Below are positions 9,543-22,179 of a stretch of 64,000 nt of DNA, in pieces. The notes beneath the pieces were generated by a model. It worked only from the letters and a program-made list of their open reading frames with translations. It ran no database searches and was not told where the DNA came from. This DNA comes from Protonemura montana (taxonomy: Eukaryota > Arthropoda > Insecta > Plecoptera > Nemouridae), in contig OX387612.1 in assembly GCA_947568835.1 (NCBI GenBank), positions 3,906,001 to 3,970,000 of the forward strand, given 5' to 3'. A program made the position numbers and the translations under genes. Positions within the stretch are counted from its first letter, which is position 1. Every line of letters starts with the position of its first letter.

Positions 9543-12500
9543 ATGGACCCGAGCGCGCCGGAAGTCGACGAAACGTCAACTGTTTTTGCGGAAGTCCAGG
9601 TGAACGATATGTCTTATCTGATTGATTGATTATCGGTGATCAACGACGCACTGTTTAAGCCATCAAAGTATTTTCTGTAACGTGATGCAGTAACAGGGTG
9701 GCTTACATCTATTACTAAATATGTACAATTACCGGTAATTTAAAAAATGGTAAAATTGGTGAAATTGAAACAAAATTCATGCTATGGTAAAATCATGTCA
9801 AATTTACTTTGTGAAGACAATTTGCAAGTTGTATGACCATATCATTTTCTCAGTGATGACTATTCAAAATTTGTCTTTCTTCACTGTTTAATATCTTCGC
9901 GCCTTACTCTTAATTTGACCCATGCTGGAAATTGGATGGATTCTGTCAACCTTGCATGGGAGTGTGGTGTTGCTATGGCTATTTTTTTGGTTAGGAAAGT
10001 CAGCTGCAGTGACAGTGACGGCAAGCTGTCAATGCTGCCAACTAAGCTGCAAACGCACTAAATACAAACTGCTGCAACACAGCACCAAAATATGAAGAAA
10101 AAAAACGGTAACTTTAGGGTAAAATTGCTCGGTAATTTTATCATAATATTACCGGTTTTCAAGCGTTTTAAAGGCCCCTTTAAGTGTTTTTAGACGTAAA
10201 AAGGAGTTTGAAATCGTTTAAAAGCGTAATATTATAAAAGTGGTATTATTACCGTGGTAATATTACCACTTTACATCACTATATATTACGCAATTAAATT
10301 ACTTCTAAATGTTCTAAACCCCTGATTGCAGCGTCGAACCGATGCCGAGAGCGCGGACGAGCGACCGACCTCCCTTGGTTTGGCCTGGCACGACGACCTG
10401 GTCACCTTGGCGCCAGAAAACGGCGCCAAAGAGTCGTGGCTGGCGTCGAGTGCAGCCAACCTCCAACTGCACTTCCAGAGTCTCGACGACGACATGCTCG
10501 ACACGACCTCTGGGAAGCCGCTCAGTATCTCGCGTGGCCGTCTCTGCTTTGAGGTAGCCTCGCTCTGGTTTAAGCTTTTCAAAAGGCACGGCGTCGGTCT
10601 GTTTGTCGCAGAACGGTGGCTTAGGAGAGGCGAACACGAGCTTAACACCCTCGGCGAGCCTAGTGAAGATAAGCAGGAACTGCACGATGATGTCAGGCTG
10701 TTAAGAGAGGAGATTCAGAAGATGGTTCTTGAAAGCAAGGTCGGTAAGCTACGGGAACTGTTGGTTAGCCGAGATGTTCGTACTATTATCAGTCGAGTTA
10801 GAAGTTTAGAGGAGGGCGATGATTGGAATAAGAAAGCGTGGATTATGCTGGTAATGAGAGCCATTACCGAGCTGTTAGACGCTCTTTCCAAAGTGAGCCA
10901 GTCGACGTACACTAATGAGCAAATCAGTGCTGTATTTTACTCGCAACAGCTGGCAGAATTGTTCGGTCTGGTACAGAATAGAGCTCTTCTTCACTGGTTT
11001 ACTAGCGAATCGGATAGATTGTCGCAGGTGGTTGGGTCAGCGACAGGAGCTGCCGATGTTGTCGAGTTGGTCGAGCAAGTGATTCGAGTTAGCAAAAGTG
11101 TTGGCGAGATAGTCTCCGTTCTGAGAGTCAAATGTAATCTAGTGCTAAGTACGTTTGAGCGAAGTTACTTAGGGATTCGCCTGATACGTCACAACTTAGA
11201 GCAATTTGGAAATGACGTTGAGACCCTGGTGAAACAGTCCAACTGGAACACAACTAAAATACTAGTTGAAAATCTCGGAAAAATTACAGAGATGAAAGAT
11301 ATTCCAGCGCCGTTTAGCGGTTTAAAATCTTGCGAAGTTTTACTTGCCAACAAAGAAGACGTTGACAGAAACGAAGAACAGAAATGTATCAGTAGGTTCA
11401 AAATATCGTGCCTCCAGCACCAGATCTCTTTGTTCGGACCAAGGGACGTCGACTTCATGGACGCTGTCCACGCAGTGCTACGCACGTGCGTCGACGTGGA
11501 CGCCGTGTCTCACGCACTGGGTCTGCCTGCGTTCTGCGAGGAGCGTGAGAATGCGTGCGGCAAGCTTGTCACGCGCATTCTCCAGCACAGTGCGCAGGCT
11601 CGTGACTCGGACGCGGCTATGACGAGGTTGTACAGTGTTGCCGGAGATCTGGAGGACCACGTTGACCAGTGGCTCATCGAGGACAAACTCAAGGAGCTTG
11701 TCTTGAGCTACATCAGTAATGCGCAGGTGCGGAAAGTGATGCTTGATGGCAGACAGGTGATCGAAGTCAAGTGCAAGAAGATAGCGCTGAGCAAGGTGTT
11801 ACCGGAGGTATTGTCGATGTTTGAACATCCTCGCGTCGAGGAAGTCCGGTTCGTGGTGCCTAACTGCTTCCTTCTGGATGTGAACCTCGAGGCTCACGTC
11901 TGGCACGGAGTCAACGTTTGGATACAAACCGCGGTCCTGAAAGTCGTGGGACACGTCCGTCTGGACGTGTCTGGTTTCAAAGGGACTCCGGCGGAGTATC
12001 AAAGGAAAGCAGCGAACGGAACAACGTATGGTGAAAGTGGAAGAAATGGTAACGATGGGTACGCTGGGGAGAGCGGAGGAAACGTCGCGATTTTCGCTGA
12101 AGAGATCGACCACCAAGAGCGGCTGACCGTTGTGACGCGCGGTGGCGACGGCGGCAAGGGGCAGGACGGTGGCGATGGAGTCCACGGCAGTAATGGGTTT
12201 AGCCACACGTTTGAATCTCTATCCACATTTTTCGGACAGGAATCATTTATTAATTGGCATCATGATACGTTAGTGCAAACCATAGAACACGCTAAAAAAA
12301 CTGTAATCGAGTGGAGCGATCAAATGAATTTCTACCACGTCAAAACCAAAGACGGCGGCGAGATTATGTATTCTTACAATTGGGACACTCAATACGCATA
12401 CACGGCTCATACACCTTGGCATAACCATTCTTTCTTCTATCACAAAGGTGGTCCTGGCATGGCGGGTGGTCAGGGTGGCAAGCCCGGCCGAGGAGGAATG

Positions 12501-15500
12501 GGGGGATACGGTGGTTTAGTGGAGATAAATACTAAAAGCGGATTGACAACACAAGACGTCGATAACGGGACGAATGGAGAAAATGGCAAGCCAGGAAAAG
12601 GCTCAAAGAGTGGTCGCTCTGGATACGATATAGCTTTTACGCCAAACGAAACGACAGCAGCCACGTGGTACGGGGAAGACAAGTCCATGTTGCTGGAGGT
12701 GCAGTTTACCGCAAGTAAGCCTTCCGGGAATTGGACATGGAGTCCTTACAAAAACGCATACGCACTTATTGTAGAGTCACAACGTGCTGTGACTTATCAA
12801 CAGTCTGTCCAGGAAAAAATAAAAGAAAACTCGAAACTGCAGACGCAGGCCACAGCCAACAAGAAGAAAAACGTTTCCATTGCAAGCATGTTGAAGAAAT
12901 ACCAGGCGTACACCACTTCTGTCGAGGTTACCAGTGTCGTCAGAGACAATTTCGAAAAAATGTTGCAACGTGAAACAGCTGAACTGAAATCTCTTTCTGC
13001 CGTGTCTGTGAAAGAAAAGGTGAAGATCCGTGTCCGCCGCGATGTGCTGACCGCTGAAGAGCCAGACGTGCCTTCTAGAGGCGCTACTGCGATCAGCGTC
13101 AAAGAAATTGAGTTTGTGGATGCATCAACTGCTGAGGCATATGTTGAAGATATGGTGTCCAATCCGAATGTGACAGAAAAATGGGCTAATTTGAAAAAAT
13201 TTGTTCCGAGCACTGGACAGTTTCAACGGCTCTTCGAAGCACAAACCGCTGACCACAGCTCTCCGGACATTGAACGTTTTCTTCTGGACAAATACCGACT
13301 GAATTCTCTGCAAGAATTGATCAGAAACGGGGAAAAATACTTTGGGATGTTTAGCAAACAACAGCCCGCCACTTCAATTGAAAAATACATGTTTGAAGGT
13401 CAGGGACAAACTCTGGTGTACGACACCAGTACCCATGAATCAGTTCAAAAACATTTCGATGAGCTCCAAGGTATTAAACACGACGATGCCAATGAAACTG
13501 TCAGACAGGCAGTTAAATATTTTGCAGACGATGCCAAAAATATTGTCCACAGTGAAGTCATGAACGAATACATCGACGCGTGCACAAAGCTTGAAACTGT
13601 AAAGGAGCGGGCGTGGCAGAAATACATGGAGGTGCTGGAAAAGAACACTCCCGCTCACGACCTCTGGATCCGGGCGTACAACGGCGAACAGGTCAACGAC
13701 GAACTGCGCGCGGTTATCGCGCAGGACATGGCCGCGCAAGGTGCGCTGGTAGAATTCTGCGCGGTGCCCGAATTTGACTGGAACCCTGCCGCCAAGGACG
13801 TCAAAGTATTGAAGGAGGTCTCCGTGTTCCTCGCAGCCAGTGGGTCGCTAAGATCGGGATGTTTCCGGGAGATCTTGGCCTACGCGACCAACCAGCACAT
13901 CCTTGTCTACCGTCGTGATGACGACAACAATGACGGCGCCTCGTTCACGCTTGCCGCGGAACATGGCAAAGCGAGTTTCTCAAAACTCTACGTTTATGAA
14001 ACATCTCGTGGAGAGTTCAAGCAACTTGAATTCAACAATGCATTTTTTGATTTGGAGCATAAGCGACGATTCAAAAGCGATGTGTTTGCATTTGTTTTGG
14101 AAAAAATTAAAGCGCTACAGACTAAAGAGGACATTGATAGCTTTATCAGGAAACTCGTGCCAACTGATGAAGGACCAAAAACTGCAATACAATCGCTCAC
14201 TACAAAGATCGATAGATACGCGGAACCGCTCGAGTCTAGCTTCGACATCGACGTAGCGAGCGTGGTGGATCATTTCCCTCCCAGCACTGGATCCTTCCTC
14301 TTCAGCAAACTCCAACTGTTGCAACCTCGTTACGCACGCAACGGTATCGTCTCCAGTCTGGCGCGACGACTGGCCGTCGATCAACTGCAAGTGTCCGACG
14401 AAGTTGTCCACTGGCTCGTCGACCTGGCCGTGGAGGCAGTTGCTAAAGACAGTGCCATGCTGGTTCTGTGTCAGTTCATCGTCGAGGCTTACCACCAGGA
14501 GGACTGGGCCGCCGAAATGCTACTGATACAGCTCGAGGATCAGTTTAGGAAGGAGATTTCAAACAAAGATGATCTTAGGGGTAGTTTAAAGAACATCAGC
14601 GACCAAGTAGTGTTGTTGCTTGCAAACAAATTGAAATGTGGTACATTGCCTGGAAAAACTCAACTGACGGCTGAGGATGCAATACGTGAGCTGGTAGAAA
14701 AGCTAGTTAAGTGTGATGACGTCGTGATAGCTAGACTTAGAAATGTTGGTATCGATGAGTGGGTGTATGTCCTTGAAGAGATAGCCTGGAGAAAGGATCT
14801 AGAAAAACTGGCTGTGTGGAAGGAAGAACAACTTCAAGAGTGCGTTCATTTCCTGTCAACGTTGGCGTGGAAGAGAGGAATGGCAGTTGTAAAACTGATC
14901 TTGAACAAGATTTCCGAAAAAGGTTACTCCGAATTATCTGCAACAGCAATACTCGAATTACTATTTTACCTAAAGAGCGACGAGTGTCACCTGTCCAATG
15001 ATGAGCTACCGACGTTTGTGATGAAATTGTCTTTCGAAGATTGGAACAACAGTGGCAGGAAAAAATTGACACTTTCACAGGGCGTTAGATCAATGGAGAC
15101 TCTCGTCCAAATTATTAACAACAATACCAACACTTCCGAAATGTTTGTTAAGAATTTGGAGAAAATTAGCGCAGAGTTTAAAAATGCAAGACCACTCAGC
15201 ACCAAAGATCCTAAAGAAATTGCAAAAGAATTACAAGCAGGACTCGACCGCAGTGAAAATGCATCGGTTATTGACAAAAAATCACTGGAAATGTACATAG
15301 ACTTGGTGAATATCATTGACACAACGATACGTGAAGTGTTTAAGTTCAATCTTCGAGCCACTCAAAAACTGTCAGCGCTGTTGCTTCTGACGAACAAAAA
15401 CAAATCGCTGATCGAGGTGGCCACCGGAGAAGGGAAGACGATTATCGTGCTGGTGGTGGCCATCATCAAAGTTCTTTGCGGACAAAACGTGCACATCGTG

Positions 15501-18500
15501 ACAAGCTCGTCGGTTCTCGCCAAACGCGACGCAACTGCTGAACAAAATGTGCTACTTTGCAGCAAGTATGGCGTGAAAGTGTCCCACAATTGCAGCGAGA
15601 ATGTAGAGGAACGCCGGTCTGCATACTCCACAAACCAGGTGGTCTACGGAGATCTTTCAAACTTCCAACGCGACCATCTGCTCGACAGTTTCTACCAGAA
15701 GAACATCATGGGTGACCACACACAGAAGCAGATCATGATCATCGACGAGGTCGACAGCATGCTGATCGACAAAGGCAACAACATGCTCTATCTGTCGCAC
15801 GACATAGGGGATCTCGACAAACTTGACAGCGTGTTCGCGTTCATTTGGCAATGGATAAACGACCCAAGCCAAGACGCATTGACGAGATTCAACGTGGACC
15901 TGATTAAGAGCCAAATTATTTCAGACCTCTACTCCTCGATAACAAGAGAAGACCTGCAACTTCTTGACAAGACACTGTCGCTTGTCCAGGTCGAGGAGCT
16001 GTGGAATGGTTTGCAGGATTCGAACATAATTACTAGGAAGGGTATTTTAAAAAGCGATGATAGCTGGAACGAAGAAGCCCTTCAAAAAGCTTGCACCCTT
16101 CCGACTAACAACAATCGCCAAACGGAACGCACAAATCGCGTGCGTTTTCTACTGCAGCAGCGAAGAGATCAGAAAAAGGCCATCGAGGTGCCCAACTTTT
16201 TGAAGCCGTTCGTCGCTCACCATGTAGATGTGTGGATCAGAAACGCGATGCAGACATTGTTGATGGAAGAGAATCAAGATTACGTGGTCGACGTGGACAG
16301 AGGCCAGGCATCGGCGGATGTGTTCCAAATAGTGACCATCCTAGACAAAGACACCGGCACCGATCAAGCGAACTCCCAGTGGGACGGCGGTCTCCACCAG
16401 TTCCTTCAGATCAAACACGGATGCAAGCTGTCGCCGCTGAGTCTGAAAGCAGTCTTTATCTCCAACGTGACTTACTTTAAGCTCTACGACAGCATCTACG
16501 GTATGACGGGGACGTTAGGCACGACCAAGGAGAAGGAAATGTTACAGCGTGTACACGGCGTCGACTTTGTCATCTTGCCCACATTCAAAGCAAAGAAGTT
16601 TAAAGAACTACCTCCCGTAGTTTGCGGCAGTCGCCGCGATTGGATCGCCTGCGTCGTAGAGGAGACGCGCGCCATGTTAGACGTGGAGGGTCGCGCTATG
16701 CTGATAATCTGCGAAACGATTGAGGAAGTCCTTGTGCTGGCCGAGGCGCTCCGCGAGGCCGAGTGCGCAAACGTGCACGTCTACACGCGCGACTACGAGA
16801 CCTTCAAATTGCCGGGTGGTAAGCTGAAGCCGGGGCACGTAGTGGTGGCTACCAACCTAGCCGGGCGCGGCACGGACATCAAGCCGACGGATAGCCTGCT
16901 GGCGGCAGGCGGACTTCACGTGGTGCTGAGTTACCTGCCACGTAGCGGCCGCGTCGAGAAACAGGCGTTCGGGCGCGCGGCGAGGAAAGGCGATCCCGGC
17001 ACTGGTCGACTTGTTGTGTGCGTCACCGGCGAGGGCGGGACCAGCGAGCTGCGAGTCGCTGACATGCGCGCGCGCAGGGACGCTAAAAGTCAAAACAAGA
17101 CGGAAGAGTTCTACGAAAACCAGATACTCGGCGAGGAGGCATGCATGACTCAATTCACAGAACTTTACAAGAAACTAGAAGAAAAACTAGAGAAGGGGAA
17201 GCATCCAGAAGAATTGAAGAATGCCTTGCTACAGTTTTACATCAACAAATGGGCATTATGGCTCGATCAGAATGAAACAAATTTAAAAAAGATGAATCAA
17301 CGAGAACGCAATAAAAGCCTGGGTTCAGAATTAAGTCTTCACACACGTATATCCGAATCGTATAAACCAGAGGAGGTCCTCACTTTGTTGGGTGTCTTGG
17401 ATCAACCAAGCACACTAGTAAAGATTGGAAAATTCTTTCTGGCTCTTAAACCAAATATTTCTATCGAATTATTTGACGCCGTTGTCAAACGAGAGCCTCT
17501 TTTCTCGGAGAGTGCCTTGTACTACAAATGTGCCGCCAGGGTGAACCTGATGCACGAAACGGATGACCATAACGCGAGGAAGAAGAAAGAAGATGTCATC
17601 CGGGAAGATCTGCGGCTGGCGGCGATGGCGATCGACAGGCGCAAGTCGTCCGTATTGCAGATCGCAAGGTCAATCGCCGGCAGCCGCCAGAAACAGGTGC
17701 GCGTCAGCAGCAAAGACGCGTTCCAGACTCAGACGCAGAACCTCGTGCTGGTTTACGAAGCTTTGGAGAAGTCAATCGATGAGATCTGCGGAGCATCGAT
17801 GTCTGGCTTTTTGCTGGGAGGTGGCGACGTGGAGTTGGGCGAGAAAGTGGAAAAGGACCTTCAAGAAAAGAAAATTCTTCGAGGTCTCACAGTGAGGGAT
17901 CAGAGTAGAATACCAACAAAGGATCAAGAAAAAATAAGCAGTGACTACTGTCTCACCTATAAAGATCTCTTTAATCTTATTTCTGTGCATCATAATAGAG
18001 ATGTCAGACAATTCGAAAAAAAAATCGAGGAAAAAATCCCGCTAAGGAACAGGAAATCGTTTTGGGATATACTTAGTAACAACGAGATAATACACGACGA
18101 GAGTGAGTTGATCGCCATAGTTAAGGACACGGGAATATTCGAGTCCGATTATCCAAAACTGGAAAAAGTCGCTTACGAAAATGACATCCAATCTGATGTA
18201 TATTATCTTTACTCCGATCAGCTACCAGCTACTAACGAGGAGAAGATCTTTTTTACCAAGTCTGACCTGGTAGCTGCCGTCGGAGTCAAGACTTTCAACG
18301 AGCTGATCAAGAAAGGGGATGCGTTGGAGCTGAAACGCGCCGTCCTAAGAAAGGAGAATCTTCTCGCTAAAACCTTCCTGTGGGCGGACTACATCACGTT
18401 GCACGACTTTGAGGTAACACGCATCACCGGAGAGGACGCGATTCTCGTCGTGCGCGAACTGGAGGAGCAGAAGATCCTCGAAAAGCGTGGGGACTCTTAC

Positions 18501-20894
18501 TTCTTGGTGTCTCACGACTTTCGCGATGATCTCCAATTGTCGCTGCCACTTTACGAAGAAACCATCCTGAACTTTCTCGCCGTGTTCTTCGCTTACGACT
18601 TGGCGTTCGCGAGAATCCAGCGCAGCGTGTCTGAAAGCCCCGCCGAATACTGCACAAAAGCGATACAAATACCACTGATGTCAAACCCTCATCGCGGTCT
18701 CCTGATGGACTTGTTCGACTGCGGCATCCTTGAGCGCGACAGGGTCGATCCTCAATGTACGGATATCGAGGAGACAGTGACAAAAATGTACACAAACGAA
18801 TTGGAAGTCACCGAAATCGAAAGTTTCCTTAACGACAACAAGGGAACACAAGGAATCTCGAAGTATGATCCCAATGAACTTTATAATTTGCTTCAAGATC
18901 ACAAATGGCTGTCGGGAACTACAATCGAAGACATTGACACAAGGCTGACCCTGGCATCGTCAGAGTGCTCGGACCTTGAGCCCGCTCTCGGCAAGCTCTT
19001 CGACGAACGTACCAGACTGGCTTCGATGGTGAAATCGCTGGTCAAAAATCTGGAACATGGCCGCGGGTTGTTGTCTACGTTAAGCTACCCAACGGCGTCC
19101 CTGACGCTGCTCAGCGAAGAGGCCCAGACGCAGGGTGTCAACATAGAGGAGCTGACGATATTCACACTCAACGGCTTCGACCAACTGATCATGCTCGGCG
19201 AAAAGAAGTACACAATCTGGATGATACTGAGCGCAGCAGCCGTGATAGTAATGGGCATCTGCCAGATCGTCGCAGGAGTCATAATCGAGGTGTGTTCAAT
19301 AGGGATGATGACACATGTCGGTGGCGCCCTCATCGGAGAAGGAATTGGGGACATCATATACGGCATAGGCGCCTTTTCTAGCGGCGAGTTTTCGTGGAAG
19401 GACTACGGCACTCAGAAGGCGATAAGCATCGCGGTCAGCGTCGCGACGGCTGGCGTCGGAGCTTTGTTGAGCCGCGGCATGCAGGCGTCGCGATTTGGTG
19501 CCAAACTTATCGGCGTGTCCGTTGGCAGGAAAATTGCAGGCAAAGCCCTGTTGAAGCAAGTTGGAGCCAAGGTGCTGTTTCTCTCCGCTGCCAAGCGGGT
19601 GGGAAGAAAAGTGGGAGAGGGTATAGCGAAATATGTCTCTAGTATTGGTATCGATCTGGCGGTTGAACACTCTGCGAAACTTCTGTGCATCAAAATGGCG
19701 GGAGAGATTGCGAAAAACTTCAGCGTGGTCTTTGAAGGTAGCAACGCATTGAAAGACACTTTGGCGAACGTGTTGGGTGCCCTGGGACATGATGGAGCGA
19801 AGATCATGGTGATGGAGATTGTCCATGCCCTGCTTGCGTCTCCTGGCGTAGTTAAGGAATGGATGAAGCACGTTAACGTCATTTTGCAGACGACGCTAGC
19901 GCAATTCGAAGGTTCTGACTTTGTCGGCATCGCTGCGCGGCTTGGGAGGATGGCGGCATCGAGTGTTAAACTACTTCTTCAGGCGAACGACGTTCTGCAC
20001 ATTTGTCAAAATATAACCATCAAATTACAAAAAGACTTAAGCAAGAAAAATTACTTGCTTATAGAGAAAAAAAATGACAGTGAGCTTGCCATTTTTAACG
20101 AAGACGTGAAAAAAGAGATTGAGCATTTAGTTAAAAAAAAAATCGCAGACATGTTAACTGATAACTTTGCCAGGCCCATTGTTGCAAAATCTATCAGATT
20201 GACTAGTAAAGCACTCTCTAAGGCAACCTTCCTGCGATTTAGTCGTAATCGACAACAGAAAATTCCAGGCGGCATGGCGCTAGCCGATGCACAGCCGTCT
20301 AGGGAATCTTATAAACAAACGATCGCTGCAAGCATGCGAAAATTGCTCGCGCGACGCAAGGACCCTGTACTCGTCTCGCAGTGCCTCATAGCGGGCATCC
20401 CTTTAACCACAATCGGCATCGTCGCGGTCACTTCCGCCGTCTCAGCGATGAGCAAAACCAACATAACTATCACGGTTCATGGCGACAACAAAAAATCACC
20501 GCAAAGGTACACTGCGAAAGTAGACAATAAAGGAAAATGGCCGCACGAGGATCTCAAGGTCGAGGAAAGTTTGGATATGGACGCTACGGAGCTGCCAGAG
20601 GGTGGGGGTAACTCGTATCTCTTCGCTGCGCTCGCACTGCTGCTACCTGGCGACATGAATACCAGTCAGTTTCAGGAGCGTTTGGCAGAAGTGATGCGCA
20701 CTGATTCTGTGGTTCAGCAAGCCGTGCGAAGAGGTTGGCACTTGGTGGAAACGTTTGGCCATCAGGACCTTCGTGGTCGACGACTTGCTGAGATGATTTT
20801 CTTGTCCAGTGCTCAGATTCCAAGGTCGACGTCGATACAAGAGGACAGTAAGCTTGCGAGTTTTGAAGTTGGGACGGCTAAACCGTCAGTTTAA
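9543..20894 (+). CDS. giant SecA-like (DEAD motor) protein, two exons, about 3539 aa
   Basis: Exon 1 is 9543-9599 (ATG, 19 codons, begins MDPSAPEVDE) and exon 2 is 10332-20894 (ending TAA). The long frame has no ATG at its left edge, but a splice acceptor (gattgcag) precedes codon 10332, and the donor CAG|gtgaac after 9599 joins it in phase 0. Approximate residues: 20-570 mainly helical; 587-650 and 725-810 Gly-rich, collagen-like; 1690-2260 SecA-type motor with ATGEGKT (Walker A, about 1716), IIDEVDSMLID (Walker B, D1824), GMTGT (about 2076), ATNLAGRGTDI (about 2192) and FGRAARKGDPG (about 2232); 2979-3070 hydrophobic, Ala/Gly-rich, possibly membrane-inserting; about 3440-3510 a weak OTU-like tail (PEGGGNSYLFAALALLLP) with Ser where the catalytic Cys would be. 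In bacteria and plastids SecA drives preprotein export; animals have no Sec/SecA pathway of this kind, so the cellular role is unknown. The exon is GC-richer than its surroundings, suggesting bacterial ancestry. The frame is intact over 10.5 kb, implying selection or recency. Confidence 0.85.
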
Positions 20895-21129
20895 AATGGT
20901 GTATTGATTTGTTTTAAGGAGTTATTTACTTGGATCCTCGTAGCCCGCATACAGAACTTTAAATGGCAAGCACTAAAAAAAAATTAAAAAAAACAAAAAA
21001 AACGGAGCGCACGGCACCTTCATTAACGTATAAATAGCATAGTAATTTTCTGAAAACCAATTTTCTCAATTTTCTACATTATTTTGTTGTTGTTTCCTTG
21101 GGTGATAGAACCTTGTAATACTGCGAAAG
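20895..21129. other. 3' flank of the SecA-like gene
   Basis: AT-rich, non-coding, with A-rich runs at 20978-21001. The first plain AATAAA on the plus strand is at 21942-21947 and another is at 22081-22086, so the 72-bp array that follows may lie in the 3' UTR. Confidence 0.35.
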
Positions 21130-21545
21130 ATTCTTTTTCCAAGCAGTCCAATGTACTAGGTGCTAGTGGTTGAAAAATGTCTCTGTGTTATTCTGATGGG
21201 CCATGTTTTTCCGAGCAGTCCAATTTACTAGGTGCTAGTGGTTGAAAAATGTCTCTGTGTTATTCTTATGGGCCATGTTTTTCCAAGCAGTCCAATGTAC
21301 TAGGTGCTAGTGGTTGAAAAATGTCTCTGTGTTATTCTTATGGGCCATGTTTTTCCAAGCAGTCCAATTTACTAGGTGCTAGTGGTTGAAAAATGTCTCT
21401 TTGTTATTCTTATAGGCCACGTTTTTCCAAGCAGTCCAATTTACTAGGTGCTAGGGCTTGAAAAATGTCTCTGTGTTATTCTTATGGGCCATGTTTTTCC
21501 AAGCAGTCCAATGTACTAGGTGCTAGGGGCCAAATTAAAAATCTT
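21130..21545 (+). repeat. 72-bp tandem array, about six units
   Basis: Direct repeats of 72 bp, each beginning tttttccaagcagtccaat and containing actaggtgctagtggttgaa and ctctgtgttattcttatggg. Copies differ at a few positions; the last is truncated at a diverged end. It starts about 235 bases after the stop of the SecA-like gene. No ORF was seen. Confidence 0.85.
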
Positions 21546-22179
21546 TATTATTCTTAAAATCTGTGTTTTTTTAAGCAGCCAGGCTAAAAAGCGTTAGGTT
21601 GTGGCAACTTCAGATTTTTTTAAGTAACCCTTAATCAGTTATTTGGGAACAGAAATGGTAAAATTGTAAGTTTACGAGATTAAGAATTCTCTTTAAATAA
21701 TTTCCCATGCGCTGTCATTTTCATATTTGCATTCCTTACCAAAACGGATGTAAATTTACATCAGATTACATCGCTGATCTTTACATGTGTAAGCTTACAT
21801 CCATTACTAGTTCAAGTTTGAGTAATGCATTATTTTGGTGAAAGAAAAGAACATGGAATTTTTAATATTTTGAATATTATACATTAGTTTTTAGTGTTTC
21901 ATAAAATGAAATTATCCAGTTTTTAATTATATGAGACACTCAATAAATTATATGCAATTGTATTATAATTATATTGTTATTGTATTACCTACTTTGTATG
22001 CATTAAATGATTTGGTTAGCAAGCTGCAATTGTAAAGTGTTAATCTACTGTTTTGAAATTTCTTATAAAATTTGAACTTGAATAAATAAAAAATACTGTC
22101 AAAGTAAATCACTGACCTAGTTTTCCTTTTCTCCTATTTTTTTTTTGTTTTAAGCAATCGAAGTCAAAATTTATCGAAG
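21546..22179. other. AT-rich non-coding stretch
   Basis: No ORF, RNA gene or repeat copy recognised. Two AATAAA signals on the plus strand (21942 and 22081) could end the SecA-like transcript. Confidence 0.4.

Noticed and set aside
10326..10331. Translation start at the left edge of the giant frame
   Set aside because: The codon there is TTG inside an intron end; a splice acceptor at 10331 and an in-phase upstream ATG exon explain it better.
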